DNA from: Episyrphus balteatus
Taxonomy: Eukaryota > Arthropoda > Insecta > Diptera > Syrphidae
Length of the DNA stretch: 64,000 bases
Reading direction: 5' to 3'
Assembly (NCBI RefSeq): GCF_945859705.1
Contig: NC_079136.1
Span: 126,515,027 to 126,579,026 of the forward strand
Position numbers and translations under genes: made by a program. Of the stretch, positions 35,497-45,870 are shown one piece after another. The stretch's first letter is position 1. Every line of letters starts with the position of its first letter. The notes beneath the pieces are model-generated. The model saw only the letters and a list, made by a program, of their open reading frames with translations, had not been told where the DNA came from and did no database searches.

Positions 35497-36255
35497 TTAG
35501 ACCAGTTTTATACCAATATAAAAATATAGTTAAGTGAATTAAAATAATTTGAGTGTTATTTTACGACTGGAATATATAAAAATAAGTTTAAATGTCATTG
35601 GCAAAATAGTAGGTATAAATAGTTAGATTTTTTTATACCAATTAAATCTTAAACAGACAATTGAGAAATATTTAAATGAGTGTTTTAAATTGATATGGGT
35701 TAGCATCATACATAATTTTATTCTTATTGTTATTTTTAACATGGATTTCACGTTGTTTTGTTCAAAAAATAATTGTTTGTGAAAGGTTTAATTTAATATT
35801 GAATTTGTATACCAGTTACATAAAATTTTTTTTATACCAGTTAAATTTTGGGCTAAATTAGTTGTATTGACTGAATGATTTCTTCAAATCAATTTTAATG
35901 GGTTCTTTATTTGAGTGATTAATTTTTGAAATACGTATTTATTTAAATGGTATAAAAATGTTATAAGTTAAAACAATGAATTATTTAATAAAATTCCAAA
36001 GCTTTTCAGTTTGTTAAATTGAAGTAATATTACATTAAGTCTAAGGTTTAAAATTTACCGATTGGTATAAAGTCTTACTTTTTCAAAATTTAAACTGGCC
36101 TAGACATAAAGCTCAGAAATGAGCTAACTTTTTAATGAATTATGAGAATTTGTAAGGGTACTTAAGCTCCTTTATTTCAAGTACATGAGTGAAATAACAG
36201 ATTCCTATAGGGATGTTGCTTAAAAAGTTTGTTTTTTCATTGATTGGTATAAAAT
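35497..36255. repeat. Local array of the word ACCAGTTTATACCAAT, part 2
   Basis: GACCAGTTTTATACCAATAT near 35500, TTTATACCAATTAA near 35634, TATACCAGTTACATAA near 35809 and TTATACCAGTTAAAT near 35831. The minus-strand forms ATTGGTATAAA lie near 36062 and 36242. Same word as 30901-31735 across a 3.7-kb gap that includes the TTAA MITE's right flank. Confidence 0.65.
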
Positions 36256-36429
36256 ATTTAACTGAATAAAAAACTATCAAACTCTATGATAAAATGATCT
36301 ATTTTTAAAGGATATTTTCCCACTTAAAATTGATGGAATGCTTTGAGCTTAATTCTCACAGACAATCGTTTTCACAAAAATCTTAGCTTCATCACTTACA
36401 CCAAATTCAGTCTCCAGACAGGCTGAAGG

Positions 36430-36593
36430 TAGCCCACCCAAATAGTTAGAGTCATTTCACTGTGAATTTTGTTACTTGATTTTTTTCATAGTGATTTTTT
36501 TTCAAAATAATTTCTTTCACTATAATTTTTCTAACTGGTTTTTGTCAAAAACATTTTTGACAACAAAGTGATTTTTTTCACAGTAATTTTCTT
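36430..36593 (+). repeat. GTGATTTTTGTCAC-type repeat, left segment
   Basis: Runs of GTGATTTTTTTCACAGTAATTTT-like words. With 37735-37998 and 42471-42835 it forms one array split by an inverted-repeat element and by the copia element. Confidence 0.75.
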
Positions 36594-37734
36594 TACACTG
36601 AACCAAATCCTTACGTAAATACAACGAAAAAATTCGTTGAGCCAACGAAAATTTAATTAATTTTCAGCCGATGAAAAATTTAATTGGCTCAACGAAATGG
36701 CTTTCATACGTTAATGAAGAACTTCATCAATTAACGAAAACTTTCGTATTTTAATGAAATTTTTCATAAAAGTTTTTGATCGAGAATTAATGAATTTTTA
36801 CATAACTTAACGAAATGTTTTCATCAATTAACGTAAAATTTAATTAAAACTTTCGTAAGCTAACGAAGTTTTTCGTAAATTTTATGAATATTTTAATTAA
36901 ATTACGAAAAAATATTCGTTAGCTAACGAAACTTTTCGTTGTATTAATTATTTTTTTAGTAGATTATTTTTACATTCTTTTCGTAGAATTACGAATTTTT
37001 TCGTTAACCTACGAATTTTTTCATTCATTTTTCTTTTTAAAAATATTTAATTGGACCTGTTAAATCAGTGATTTAATAGTCCAAACAAAAAATTGGCGTT
37101 CATCCCGGTGGAACTCACTTGGACTCATCAGTTGACTGACTTATCGTGTCGTGAGACACCTTGTCAAAACGCAAATATTGTTTATAATCAGCTCAACTTA
37201 GATAGATTTTTAAACAAAAACCTAATGTGAACTATATCCAGCAAGATTAAATTTTTCATCATTACAACAGAAATGCACCCAAGTCTAGGTTTTTTTTTTT
37301 TTTTTTGTAAGGCAACGATTTTTTTTCGTTAACTGATGTATTTTTTCATAAGCTGATGTAATATTTCATTAGTATATGAAGAATTTTCATAAGCTTATGA
37401 AGATTTTCGTTAGTTAATGTTGAATTTCATAAGTTAATGAATTTTTTCGTTACTTTATTAAAACTTTGATAAAGTAAGGAAAAAATTCTTATTTTTATTC
37501 TTTAAAATGAGTATGAAATTTTTCGTTAAGTGATGAATCTTTTCATTAAGTTGGATTTTTTGGCACTACGTAGGGAGAAAAAGTGTATGAAACGTTTTCA
37601 TTAATTGATGAAGGTTTTCATATTACGAAAAATTACGTATTTTCGTTGAGCCAACGAAAGTTTCGTTGGGCCAACGAAAATGTAGTGTATGAAACGATTT
37701 TCGTAATTTTACGAAATTTATTATTTTCAGTGTA
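36594..37734. mobile_element. Candidate inverted-repeat element rich in CGTTAACGAAA words
   Basis: The ends are TACACTGAA (36594) and TTCAGTGTA (37726-37734), giving CACTGAA termini with a TA at each side, as expected for Tc1/mariner-type MITEs. Inside are dozens of short inverted words (TTCGTTAACGAA, GAGCCAACGAAA, AATTCATTAACG), so much of it can fold. GTGATTTTT repeat lies on both sides, supporting an insertion. The terminal match is short, so the boundaries are tentative. Confidence 0.5.
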
Positions 37735-37998
37735 CGAAATTTAGTGATTTTTTCAAATTGATTTTTGTCACTATCATTTGTATCCTTGTGATTTTCGTCA
37801 TAGTGAGTTTTTTTCAGTGTTTTCCCCCCACATTTATTTCTGTCACTATTTTTTTGTCAGAGTTATTTTCATCACAAATATTTGGTGTCACTACGATTTG
37901 CTTGTCACTACAATATTTGCTCTTGTGATCTACGTCCTGCAAAATTTATCACTCTGATTTTGTCAAAGTGATTTTTGTGATCTAAGTGATTTGTTAAC
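37735..37998 (+). repeat. GTGATTTTTGTCAC-type repeat, middle segment
   Basis: Same words as 36430-36593; ends at the TTAAC copy that flanks the copia element. Confidence 0.75.
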
Positions 37999-38204
37999 TG
38001 ATAAGATTCTTCAATAAAAGCAGAATTAAACCTTTAGTAAATTAAAACAGGAACGGTTACACAACTCGAACAAAGATTTATTTTAAAATGATTATGAAAA
38101 AATAATAAAATGAAAAATTGAAAAGCAATGAATATTAGATTGATTGTAAAGTTGAAATATACAAGTAATGAAAAGTAAAGTGTTTTAAGTTGTTTCTTCC
38201 AACA
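37999..38204 (-). repeat. 3' LTR of the copia-type element
   Basis: 206 bp and identical to the 5' LTR by eye. In element orientation it contains an AATAAA polyadenylation hexamer (plus-strand TTTATT at 38077-38082). It is preceded by the polypurine tract and flanked by TTAAC at 37994-37998. Confidence 0.95.
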
Positions 38205-38213
38205 CTCCTCCTC
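38205..38213 (-). promoter_or_regulatory. Polypurine tract of the copia-type element
   Basis: On the minus strand GAGGAGGAG abuts the 3' LTR terminus TGTTGG. This is the expected plus-strand primer position for reverse transcription. Confidence 0.85.
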
Positions 38214-38241
38214 AACTTAAAAGCTTGGTCTTGTAGTGGAG

Positions 38242-41200
38242 CTAGTTTGTTTTACCAAAACATTTAAGTTCATCACGAAGTTTGGTAAACTGGAACTTTG
38301 GAAGAGGCTTCGTTAGTAAATCAGCAATTTGATTTTTTGTGTTGACATATTTTATCTCGAACAGACGTTTCTCGTATGTATCCCGTACGAAGTTATACTT
38401 GATATCAATATGTTTGAGCCTTTTATGTTCCCACTTGGATAGTAGATGAATGACCGATTGATTATCTTCGTAAATTGTTGGTGGAATATTGCATATACCT
38501 TTGACTTCATGTAAAAGTTTTTTAGTCCAAAGCAAATCGGCTGTTGCTGAAGCTAACGCAACATATTCGGCTTCAGTCGAAGAGAGAGCAACCGAGGTCT
38601 GACGTTTGGTAGTCCAGGATATAACATTCCCAAAGATTTTAACAAGAAAACCAGATGTGGATTTGCGATCCTCTTCACTTCCGAAATCTGCATCGACATA
38701 GCAACTTAAAGGTTCTTGTTCTCCTCCTTTTGTATACTGAAGACCAAAGTCGATAGTACCTTTAATGTAACGCAGTATTCTTTTAAGACCTCTCCAACGG
38801 GCTTCGTTCTGTTTGTGCTGATATCTACTGAAGTAATTTACAGCCAGGCTTAAATCTGGTCTGGTGGCCAGCATTCCAAACATCAAACACCCCACAAGTT
38901 CTCGATAAGGTCTGGTGTCTTGAATTTTGTCGCTTTCATCACTAAGAATGGGAGAAGTGTCCATAGGTGTATCAGTAGGATTGGAATCTTGCATTTTAAA
39001 CCTTTCAAGTATCCTATTGAAATAAACTTTTTGATTTAAATGAAGTCCCTTGTCAGACCGTTCAATATTAATCCCGAGGAATGTTTTTGGTTCTCCCAAG
39101 TCTTTCATGGCAAATTTTTCTTTCAGAGCATTCTTGACGTCATTAATTTTTCTTTCATTGTTTCCTGCAATCAACATATCGTCAACATATAGAATAAGAA
39201 AAATACGAGTTTGTTCTGATTGTATCATGTAAAGGCATTTGTCTAGTTCTGACCGTTTGAAATTGATTTCTGCTAAGAAACTGTCGATTGTCTTGTTCCA
39301 TGCCCTGGCCGCTTGCTTTAAACCGTAAAGGGATTTTTTAAGTTTACAAACTGATTCCGTTTTGCTGTCGAAACCATCTGGAATCTTCATATAAATCTCT
39401 TCTTCAATCTCACCATGCAAAAATGCATTTTTGACGTCCATGTGATAAGCTATTAGGTCGTCTTGTACGATGATGGATAAAAGAGTTCTTAGGGTTGTTA
39501 ATCTGGCAACAGGAGCGTACGTTTCTGTGTAATCATAGCCTTCTCTTTGAGCACAGCCTTTCACTACCAGTCTTGCTTTATACCGTTCTATGTTCCCAAG
39601 TGCGTCTCTTTTTAAACTGAAAACCCATTTGTTGTTTATAGAGCGTTTGTTTTCAGGAAGACTACAAAGCTCCCATGTTTTGTTCTTCAACAAAGCTGAC
39701 ATTTCTTCATTTACAGCTTTAATCCATTCTTCTTTATCATTTCGGGAAGCAATTTCTTCATAGGTTTTGGGAACGTCTTCTATGAAAGTCTCTGCTTGAA
39801 GTGCTAGAATAGCATAGTCTTCAAGGTATCGAGGTAAGTTTGTTCTTCGGTTGGATCGTCGTAGCTCATCTGGAGTCTCTTCAATTTCTTTAAAGACGTC
39901 TACGGATTTTGTTGATTCAGCTTCAGATTCTTGATGGTTTTGTTCTACTGTAAGTTCGTTTTGCTTTTCGTCAACTTCTTGTTCTTTGGTTTCTTCAATT
40001 TCAGTCCAACCATAATTGTTAGAGTTTTCAAACGTGAATTTTGCTTCATCAAATACTACATCATGTCCGAAAACAATTTTTCTAGTTTTTGGATCCCAAA
40101 GCTTGTAGCCATTAGGACAATATCCTATAAAGAAACATTTCATAGTTCGGGAATCAAACTTACCTTCAAGCAGCTGTCTGGGAATCTTTAAATATGCAAT
40201 GCAGCCGAAGATCTTCAGTTTAGAGAACTTAATCTTTTCCCCATACCAAAGCTCAGCTGGAATCTTCCCTTCTAGCGATGATGTTGGGCTTCTATTAATT
40301 AAGTACACGGCTGTTTGGACAGCTTCCGACCATAATGTTTTGCTTAGTTTACAGTTGAGCATCATACATCTCGCTTTATCGAGAATGGTGCGATTCATCC
40401 TCTCGGCTACTCCGTTCTGCTGAGGTGTGTATCTTATTGTAAACTCAAATTGGATTCCTTTTTCTTCGAAGAATTCTTTTATTTCCTTGGAAATATATTC
40501 TCTTCCATTATCGCATCGAAAGCGACTCAACTTTGTATTAAAATGAGCTGTGGCCATAGCCTCGAAAATTTTAAAATATTTCAATACTTCAGTTTTTGAT
40601 TGTAATGTATAGATTGCGGTAAAGTGCGTGTAGTCGTCAATAAAGGTAAGAAAATATTTCTTCAAATCGTGAGATATGGGACTTACGGGACCAACAATAT
40701 CGCTATGCACCAGTTGTAGTGGTCGTGATGTCTTTGTTCTTTCTTGATTGTGGGGCAAACTACTTTGTTTTCCTTCTAGACATACTTCGCATGGTCCTCT
40801 AGGAAAGCTTGAAGCATCGATTTTAATTTCGCTCGTGTGTTTTTGAAGTTTCTTGATGTCTTCAGCATTGAGATGACCCATTCTCTTATGCCATTTTTCA
40901 TAACTGTCATCTTTTGTACAAAGAAAAGCTGAAGAAGTCTTGCTGAATGATATTTGGTACAATCCTGTCGGACTTCTTTCTGCGATTGCAATCGTACAAT
41001 TGTTTTTGGAGATCTGCCCACATCCTTTCTCAAATTTTACGCAGAAGCCATTCATTTCCAGCTTTCGAACTGAAAGCAGATTATATTCAAGGTTCGGAAC
41101 CGAAAGGACATTCTTAACAGTGATAAGATTTTCTTTTTTATCAACAAAGCTCGATAGTTGAATATCACCAACTTGTTCTGCAAGTAAATAAGTTCCAGAT

Positions 41201-42192
41201 TTGGCAACTTTTATTTTTATTGGTTCGTTCAATTGTTTGGTGTTTATGAGAGTAACGTTACTGTTCATTAGATGTTCTGATGCACCAGAGTCGAGGAAAC
41301 ATTTTATCTTGGAATCTGATCTCTCTCCAATTAAAGCTGAAAAACAATAACCATCTGAGATGTTTTCTTCATTGTCTTCTGTTGCTGTGTTTGCATAATT
41401 TTTGTTTTTATTCTTCAAATCATATGCTCTTTTTCTGCATACAGCCATTTTGTGACCAACTTTTCCACAGTAGTTACATTTAAATGGAAAGCGGCCCTGT
41501 GTTTCGTTCATTGGCTTTCCTGGTTGCGAGACAAACGCTGTGGAAGGAACTGATTCTTCCCCGCTCAATTTTTTTGCATCTATTTGTTTTGACTCTTCAT
41601 CTTGCAGTCTGTTTTTAACGAAAGAAATAGTAAGATTTTCAGCAGAGAGAGTTTCAATTGCAGTAACGACGTTGTTATATTCTGAGGGCATAGTGAGCAA
41701 CAAGTGAGATACAATGTCTAATTCTTCGAGCTTTGCTCCCGTGGACCTCAGATCACGAATTAGCTTGTCAAAATTCAAAAAGTGATTAGCAAGAGTTTCA
41801 TTTTTCGTATCAAACTTCATACTTAAGAGCGATTTACGAATCAGTAGTCCGCTAGCAATTCCTTTGCGCTGAAATGTATCGCAAAAGGTTTTCCATAATT
41901 CGTAAGCAGTTTCCTTATCCTTTGCATATTCTAAATGGCTGTCTGCAATTTTTTGAATTATTTGAGATTTGCATTTTCTGTCTTTTTTCTTATATTGGAC
42001 CAGTTCTCTATTCTTTTGTATGAGTATTTGTTCTGTATCACTGTCCTCGAACTTAACTTTGTTTCGGTATGGTTCTTCAATGTATTCTAGCAGATCCAAT
42101 TCATCCAACAATGTTTCGATACGAAATTTCCAGTTATCGAAACCATTTCCATCGAAAAGAGGAATTTTGTATTTTTCTGCTTCTTCACTCAT
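38242..42192 (-). CDS. copia-type Gag-Pol polyprotein (1316 aa)
   Basis: Single ORF coding for capsid, protease, integrase, reverse transcriptase and RNase H in the copia order. Residues 1-205 are a copia-type Gag (UBN2-like) region. A CX2CX4HX4C zinc knuckle lies at 239-252 and the aspartic protease DSG at 301-303. The integrase zinc domain has H435, H440, C468 and C471; the DDE core has D498, D561 and E597 (35 residues between the last two, the DX35E spacing). Reverse transcriptase spans about 835-1080, with D919 and the YVDD box at 1002-1005. RNase H spans about 1160-1290, with D1167, E1207 or E1209 and D1243 as likely catalytic acidic residues. No stop or frameshift interrupts it. Gag and Pol are one reading frame, as in copia, where extra Gag is made by splicing; no splice site was checked here. 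The start Met is 67 bp inside the 5' LTR. Confidence 0.97.
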   Translation of the reverse strand: MSEEAEKYKIPLFDGNGFDNWKFRIETLLDELDLLEYIEEPYRNKVKFEDSDTEQILIQKNRELVQYKKKDRKCKSQIIQKIADSHLEYAKDKETAYELWKTFCDTFQRKGIASGLLIRKSLLSMKFDTKNETLANHFLNFDKLIRDLRSTGAKLEELDIVSHLLLTMPSEYNNVVTAIETLSAENLTISFVKNRLQDEESKQIDAKKLSGEESVPSTAFVSQPGKPMNETQGRFPFKCNYCGKVGHKMAVCRKRAYDLKNKNKNYANTATEDNEENISDGYCFSALIGERSDSKIKCFLDSGASEHLMNSNVTLINTKQLNEPIKIKVAKSGTYLLAEQVGDIQLSSFVDKKENLITVKNVLSVPNLEYNLLSVRKLEMNGFCVKFEKGCGQISKNNCTIAIAERSPTGLYQISFSKTSSAFLCTKDDSYEKWHKRMGHLNAEDIKKLQKHTSEIKIDASSFPRGPCEVCLEGKQSSLPHNQERTKTSRPLQLVHSDIVGPVSPISHDLKKYFLTFIDDYTHFTAIYTLQSKTEVLKYFKIFEAMATAHFNTKLSRFRCDNGREYISKEIKEFFEEKGIQFEFTIRYTPQQNGVAERMNRTILDKARCMMLNCKLSKTLWSEAVQTAVYLINRSPTSSLEGKIPAELWYGEKIKFSKLKIFGCIAYLKIPRQLLEGKFDSRTMKCFFIGYCPNGYKLWDPKTRKIVFGHDVVFDEAKFTFENSNNYGWTEIEETKEQEVDEKQNELTVEQNHQESEAESTKSVDVFKEIEETPDELRRSNRRTNLPRYLEDYAILALQAETFIEDVPKTYEEIASRNDKEEWIKAVNEEMSALLKNKTWELCSLPENKRSINNKWVFSLKRDALGNIERYKARLVVKGCAQREGYDYTETYAPVARLTTLRTLLSIIVQDDLIAYHMDVKNAFLHGEIEEEIYMKIPDGFDSKTESVCKLKKSLYGLKQAARAWNKTIDSFLAEINFKRSELDKCLYMIQSEQTRIFLILYVDDMLIAGNNERKINDVKNALKEKFAMKDLGEPKTFLGINIERSDKGLHLNQKVYFNRILERFKMQDSNPTDTPMDTSPILSDESDKIQDTRPYRELVGCLMFGMLATRPDLSLAVNYFSRYQHKQNEARWRGLKRILRYIKGTIDFGLQYTKGGEQEPLSCYVDADFGSEEDRKSTSGFLVKIFGNVISWTTKRQTSVALSSTEAEYVALASATADLLWTKKLLHEVKGICNIPPTIYEDNQSVIHLLSKWEHKRLKHIDIKYNFVRDTYEKRLFEIKYVNTKNQIADLLTKPLPKFQFTKLRDELKCFGKTN

Positions 42193-42245
42193 TGTTGGTC
42201 GATTTTATTATTCTGCGTTCTGTTGTAATTTTTAAACTTTGGGTT

Positions 42246-42259
42246 CTGGGCCCATAACC
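42246..42259 (-). promoter_or_regulatory. Primer binding site matching the middle of initiator tRNA-Met
   Basis: Immediately inside the 5' LTR the minus strand reads GGTTATGGGCCCAG. This is the complement of the anticodon-arm segment CUGGGCCCAUAACC of insect tRNA-iMet. Drosophila copia is known to prime from a fragment of tRNA-iMet in the same way, rather than from the 3' CCA end. 14 of 14 bases match the remembered tRNA. Confidence 0.9.
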
Positions 42260-42465
42260 TGATAAGATTCTTCAATAAAAGCAGAATTAAACCTTTAGTA
42301 AATTAAAACAGGAACGGTTACACAACTCGAACAAAGATTTATTTTAAAATGATTATGAAAAAATAATAAAATGAAAAATTGAAAAGCAATGAATATTAGA
42401 TTGATTGTAAAGTTGAAATATACAAGTAATGAAAAGTAAAGTGTTTTAAGTTGTTTCTTCCAACA
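42260..42465 (-). repeat. 5' LTR of the copia-type element
   Basis: 206 bp, starting TGTTGG and ending TATCA in element orientation. I read it as identical to the other LTR. In the element's orientation this copy would carry the promoter. Followed directly by the primer binding site on one side and the TTAAC target duplication on the other. Confidence 0.95.
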
Positions 42466-42470
42466 TTAAC

Positions 42471-42835
42471 AGTGATTTTTAACACATATTTTTGGAAGAG
42501 TGATTTTTTTGATAAATGTCGCTACAATACTGTCACTATAAGTGATTTTTTTTTCCACAAAGTGATATTGTAGGTAATTGTGATTTTTTTTTTCAAAAGG
42601 ATTTTTTGTTTTTCTATTGATTTGTTTACTACAATTTTTATCACAGTGATTTTTCTAACTAAGATTTGTTCTTTCTGATTTTTGTTGTTTTGTGAAATTC
42701 TTCGTAGTAATTTTTGTCACTTGTCACTATCATTTTTTAGTCATTTTTATCAGTGTCATTTTCGCCACTATGATTTTTGTTAGAGTGATTTTATTTTACA
42801 AAGTGATTTTTGCCACTATGTTCATCAACTTGGAG
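42471..42835 (+). repeat. GTGATTTTTGTCAC-type repeat, right segment
   Basis: Continues the same array directly after the copia target duplication: AGTGATTTTTAACAC, GTGATTTTTTTTTCCAC, GTGATTTTTGCCACTATG and others. Confidence 0.75.
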
Positions 42836-42839
42836 TAAG

Positions 42840-44880
42840 TTCAAAAAAATTTGCCTTATCAATATTTTATTACATATTCTCATTAATTGTTCTTTCTTCA
42901 GAACATTTTTAACAAAAAATTCTTTCCTTAATTTCCTTAAGTAATTCTCATGATGAGAAAGTAATATTTTTCCCGGGAAAATGCTTATAGCCGGAACTAA
43001 TTGGAAAGTTGTTTAATTTTTTTTTTTTCAAATTTACTGCCCCACACGTGTGCTTTTGATACTTATGATCCTAGCCTCCGACCCCAACACAACCATGACC
43101 ATTATAAAAATAAAATTTAACGAAGCCATTTAACCCCCATAGCAGAGTTTGTTGTTAAAGAAAAGTATTCCACACATTCTCCTCCACCAAGTTTTGTTCT
43201 AATTATCCCAAGTAGTTTATAGTTTTCTTAAAAAAAAAACCTTGAAAATAAACCTTCTCCGGATCCGAAGTTTTAAAGTTCAGTGCAAACAAAAATATCC
43301 TATGAATAAATATCACATATTTCTTATATAGCCTACTTCTATTTGGGGAGTTTGCAAAACCCCAACAAACTCTTTGAAGATTTCCAAGTGTTTGCTTTAA
43401 TTTATTCAAAAGTTTTTAAGTTTTACCCCCAAAAAGAAACGTCATTCAAACCATATCAAAAAAAAAAAAAAAACTCCATACCTGAATTCTGAAATAATAA
43501 TAAAAAAAAAAATTGAAAAACAAAGTTCTAGTTCTTGTTTGAGTTTAAAAACCAGCCTGTTGGGTTAGAAGGATATCAGCAAAAAAAAAAAAAATCCTGG
43601 TTTCCACACTCTCTATGGCCGCCCCACTTACATTAGAATGGGACCTTATAAGTTGTGGCATATAGAATAGAAGCTGCTGTTGCGACGCTAATGGTTGGTC
43701 GAGGGCAACCCTTTCTCTAATTGTGTTTCTTTTCTAAGAAGTTTTTTTTTTCTATTTTTATTTTTTTTATATATTTTGTTTCCGTTAGAAAAGGATTTGA
43801 GTGCACTTAAAGTTTTTTTTTATAATTTTTTTTCTTTACTTTTTATTTAAGTTTATAATTTCACTTAAAAAAATGTTACACAAAATGAAAAAATATTTAT
43901 CCTTTTCATCAGACTCACAATAACTTCTTCAACAAGAATAACAACAACAACAACATCACACAAAACAACTATACTTTAGATTCCGGCCGAGTATTATATT
44001 CACAAAGGACTCAAAATAAAAAAAAAAAAATATTCACTTGTGGGTTTTTTGTGGTGTTATTGAGTGACGGGGGGCGGGGGGGAGTCTACACCATCACAAA
44101 GAAGAAAGATTGACGTTAAGAAAAAATAAGAAAAAAAAATAACTTTTCCAACAAAAAAGTCCGTCCGGCAGCAGCAGCTGAAGAAAGAACAAAAAAAAAA
44201 AAAAAAAGGATACAGAAACTCACGTTGCACTTTTGAAACACAAATTCACTAAACTTCTTCTGCTTTAAGAAAAAAAATCATCTTTAGAGCTTCAAAGGAA
44301 GAATAACTTCATTCTGCTGCAACTTGCTTGCACCACATTTTTGTATTTTTTTCAAACAATTTGTTGAGCATCATTGAAAAGGATACATAAAAAAAAAAAA
44401 TTTTTTTTTCTTAGATAATTTTTTTTTTTTTTTTTTTGTTTTTACTAAAAAAAAATATTGATACTATCGGTGGTGAATAAAGTTGAGAATATAATATTAA
44501 TCTACTTTTTAGGCAAAAAAAAAAAATATATAAATATCGGATTTTTTTTTTTTTTGCTTTTATCTCAGACCGAAAGGACCAGATGCCGGAAGAGCTTTTT
44601 ACTATCTGAAAAGGTGTAATATGAAAAATGTTTGACTACTGATGATGCCTCTGAGAAATTGCTTTGTTATAACATGGATGCTTCTGAACACAGAGATTGC
44701 TCTCGTTGTCGTGTCGTTTGGAGATAGTGGGAGCTTTGTGCATATTTGTTCTATCAATGATGTTGAGGTATGTAGTGTGTTTTTTGTTGGTGTATTGTGT
44801 GTGATGGTGGAAAGGACATGCGCTGTTGGGGTTTTGAAGGCACTGAAAGAAAAACTTTGATTCTTTTTTCATAGAGATTT
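42840..44880. other. Non-coding DNA rich in A/T runs
   Basis: Runs at 44190-44208, 44390-44440 and others. No gene recognised. The short G-rich patch at 44067-44082 is isolated. Confidence 0.5.
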
Positions 44881-45870
44881 TTGTCACTTAGACTTTTTTC
44901 ATTGTGATTTTTTTTTTTCATCATGATTTTTGTCACTTTGACTTTTTTCATAGTGATTTGTGGCATAATGATTTTTTGAAAGTGATTTTTGTCATTTTGA
45001 CCTTTTTTCAAAGTGATTTGTGTCATAATGATTTTTTGAAAGTGATTTTTGTCACTTTGACTTTTTTCATATTGATTTGTGTCAGAATGATTTTTTGAAA
45101 GTGATTTTTGTCATTTTGACCTTTTTTCATAGTGATTTGTGTCATAAAAATTTTTCAAAGTGATTTTTGTCACTTTGACTTTTTTCATAGTGATTTGTGT
45201 CACAAAAATTTTTCAAAGTGATTTTTGTCACTTTGACTTTTTTCATAGTGATTTGTGTCACAATGATTTTTTGAAAGTGATTTTTGCATTTTGACCTTTT
45301 TTCATAGTGATTTGTGTCACAATGATTTTTTGAAAGTGATTTTTGTCACTTTGACTTTTTTCATATTGATTTGTGTCAGAATGATTTTTTGAAAGTGATT
45401 TTTGTCATTTTGACCTTTTTTCATATTGATTTGTGTCAGAATGATTTTTTCAAAGTGATTTTTGTTAATTTGACTTTTTTCATAGTGATTTGTGTCATAA
45501 TGATTTTTTTCAAAGTGATTTTTGTTAATTTGACTTTTTTCATAGTGATTTGTGTCATAATGATTTTTTCAAAGTGATTTTTGTCACTTTGACTTTTTTC
45601 ATAGTGATTTGTGTCACAATGATTGTTTCAAAGTGATTTTTGTCACTTTGACTTTTTTCATAGTGATTTGTGTCATACTAATTTTGGTCACAGTGATTTT
45701 TGTCACTGTAATTTCTGTAATAGTGATTTTTTCAAAATGATTTTGTCCTTGCTATTTTTTTTAAATTCATTTTTGATGGCTTAGATATTGAATGATTTTT
45801 GGGAATTTCTGCCAAAGTGATTTTCGTCACCAAAATTGTTCATAGTAATTTTTAAGAAAGTGATTTTTGT
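44880..45870 (+). repeat. Tandem ~59-bp repeat built from GTGATTTTTGTCACTTTGAC
   Basis: About 14 units of roughly 59 bp, each with CATAGTGATTTGTGTCA..ATGATTTTTTGAAAGTGATTTTTGTCACTTTGACTTTTTT-type order. Unit variants alternate (CATAGTG/CATATTG, TCACAATG/TCATAATG/TCAGAATG, GTCACTTTGAC/GTCATTTTGAC). It is the ordered relative of the looser array at 36430-42835. Short ORFs across it are artefacts of the repeat. Confidence 0.88.

Larger units (their letters stand above)
37999..42465 (-). mobile_element. Intact copia-type (Ty1/copia, Pseudoviridae-like) LTR retrotransposon
   Basis: A complete 4467-bp element lies on the minus strand: two 206-bp LTRs that I read as identical base for base (37999-38204 and 42260-42465), TG...CA ends, a 5-bp target duplication TTAAC on both sides (37994-37998 and 42466-42470), a primer binding site, a polypurine tract and one uninterrupted Gag-Pol ORF. 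Identical LTRs and an open ORF mean a very recent insertion of what was a competent copy. It sits inside a GTGATTTTT-rich repeat, whose two halves flank it. It is slightly shorter than Drosophila copia (about 5.1 kb, 1409 aa). Confidence 0.97.

Noticed and set aside
38242..42257. Plus-strand ORFs of 60-88 codons inside the copia element
   Set aside because: Antisense shadows of the Gag-Pol reading frame.
44880..45870. CRISPR-like array
   Set aside because: Eukaryotic context; units are contiguous ~59-bp tandem repeats without unique spacers of fixed length.
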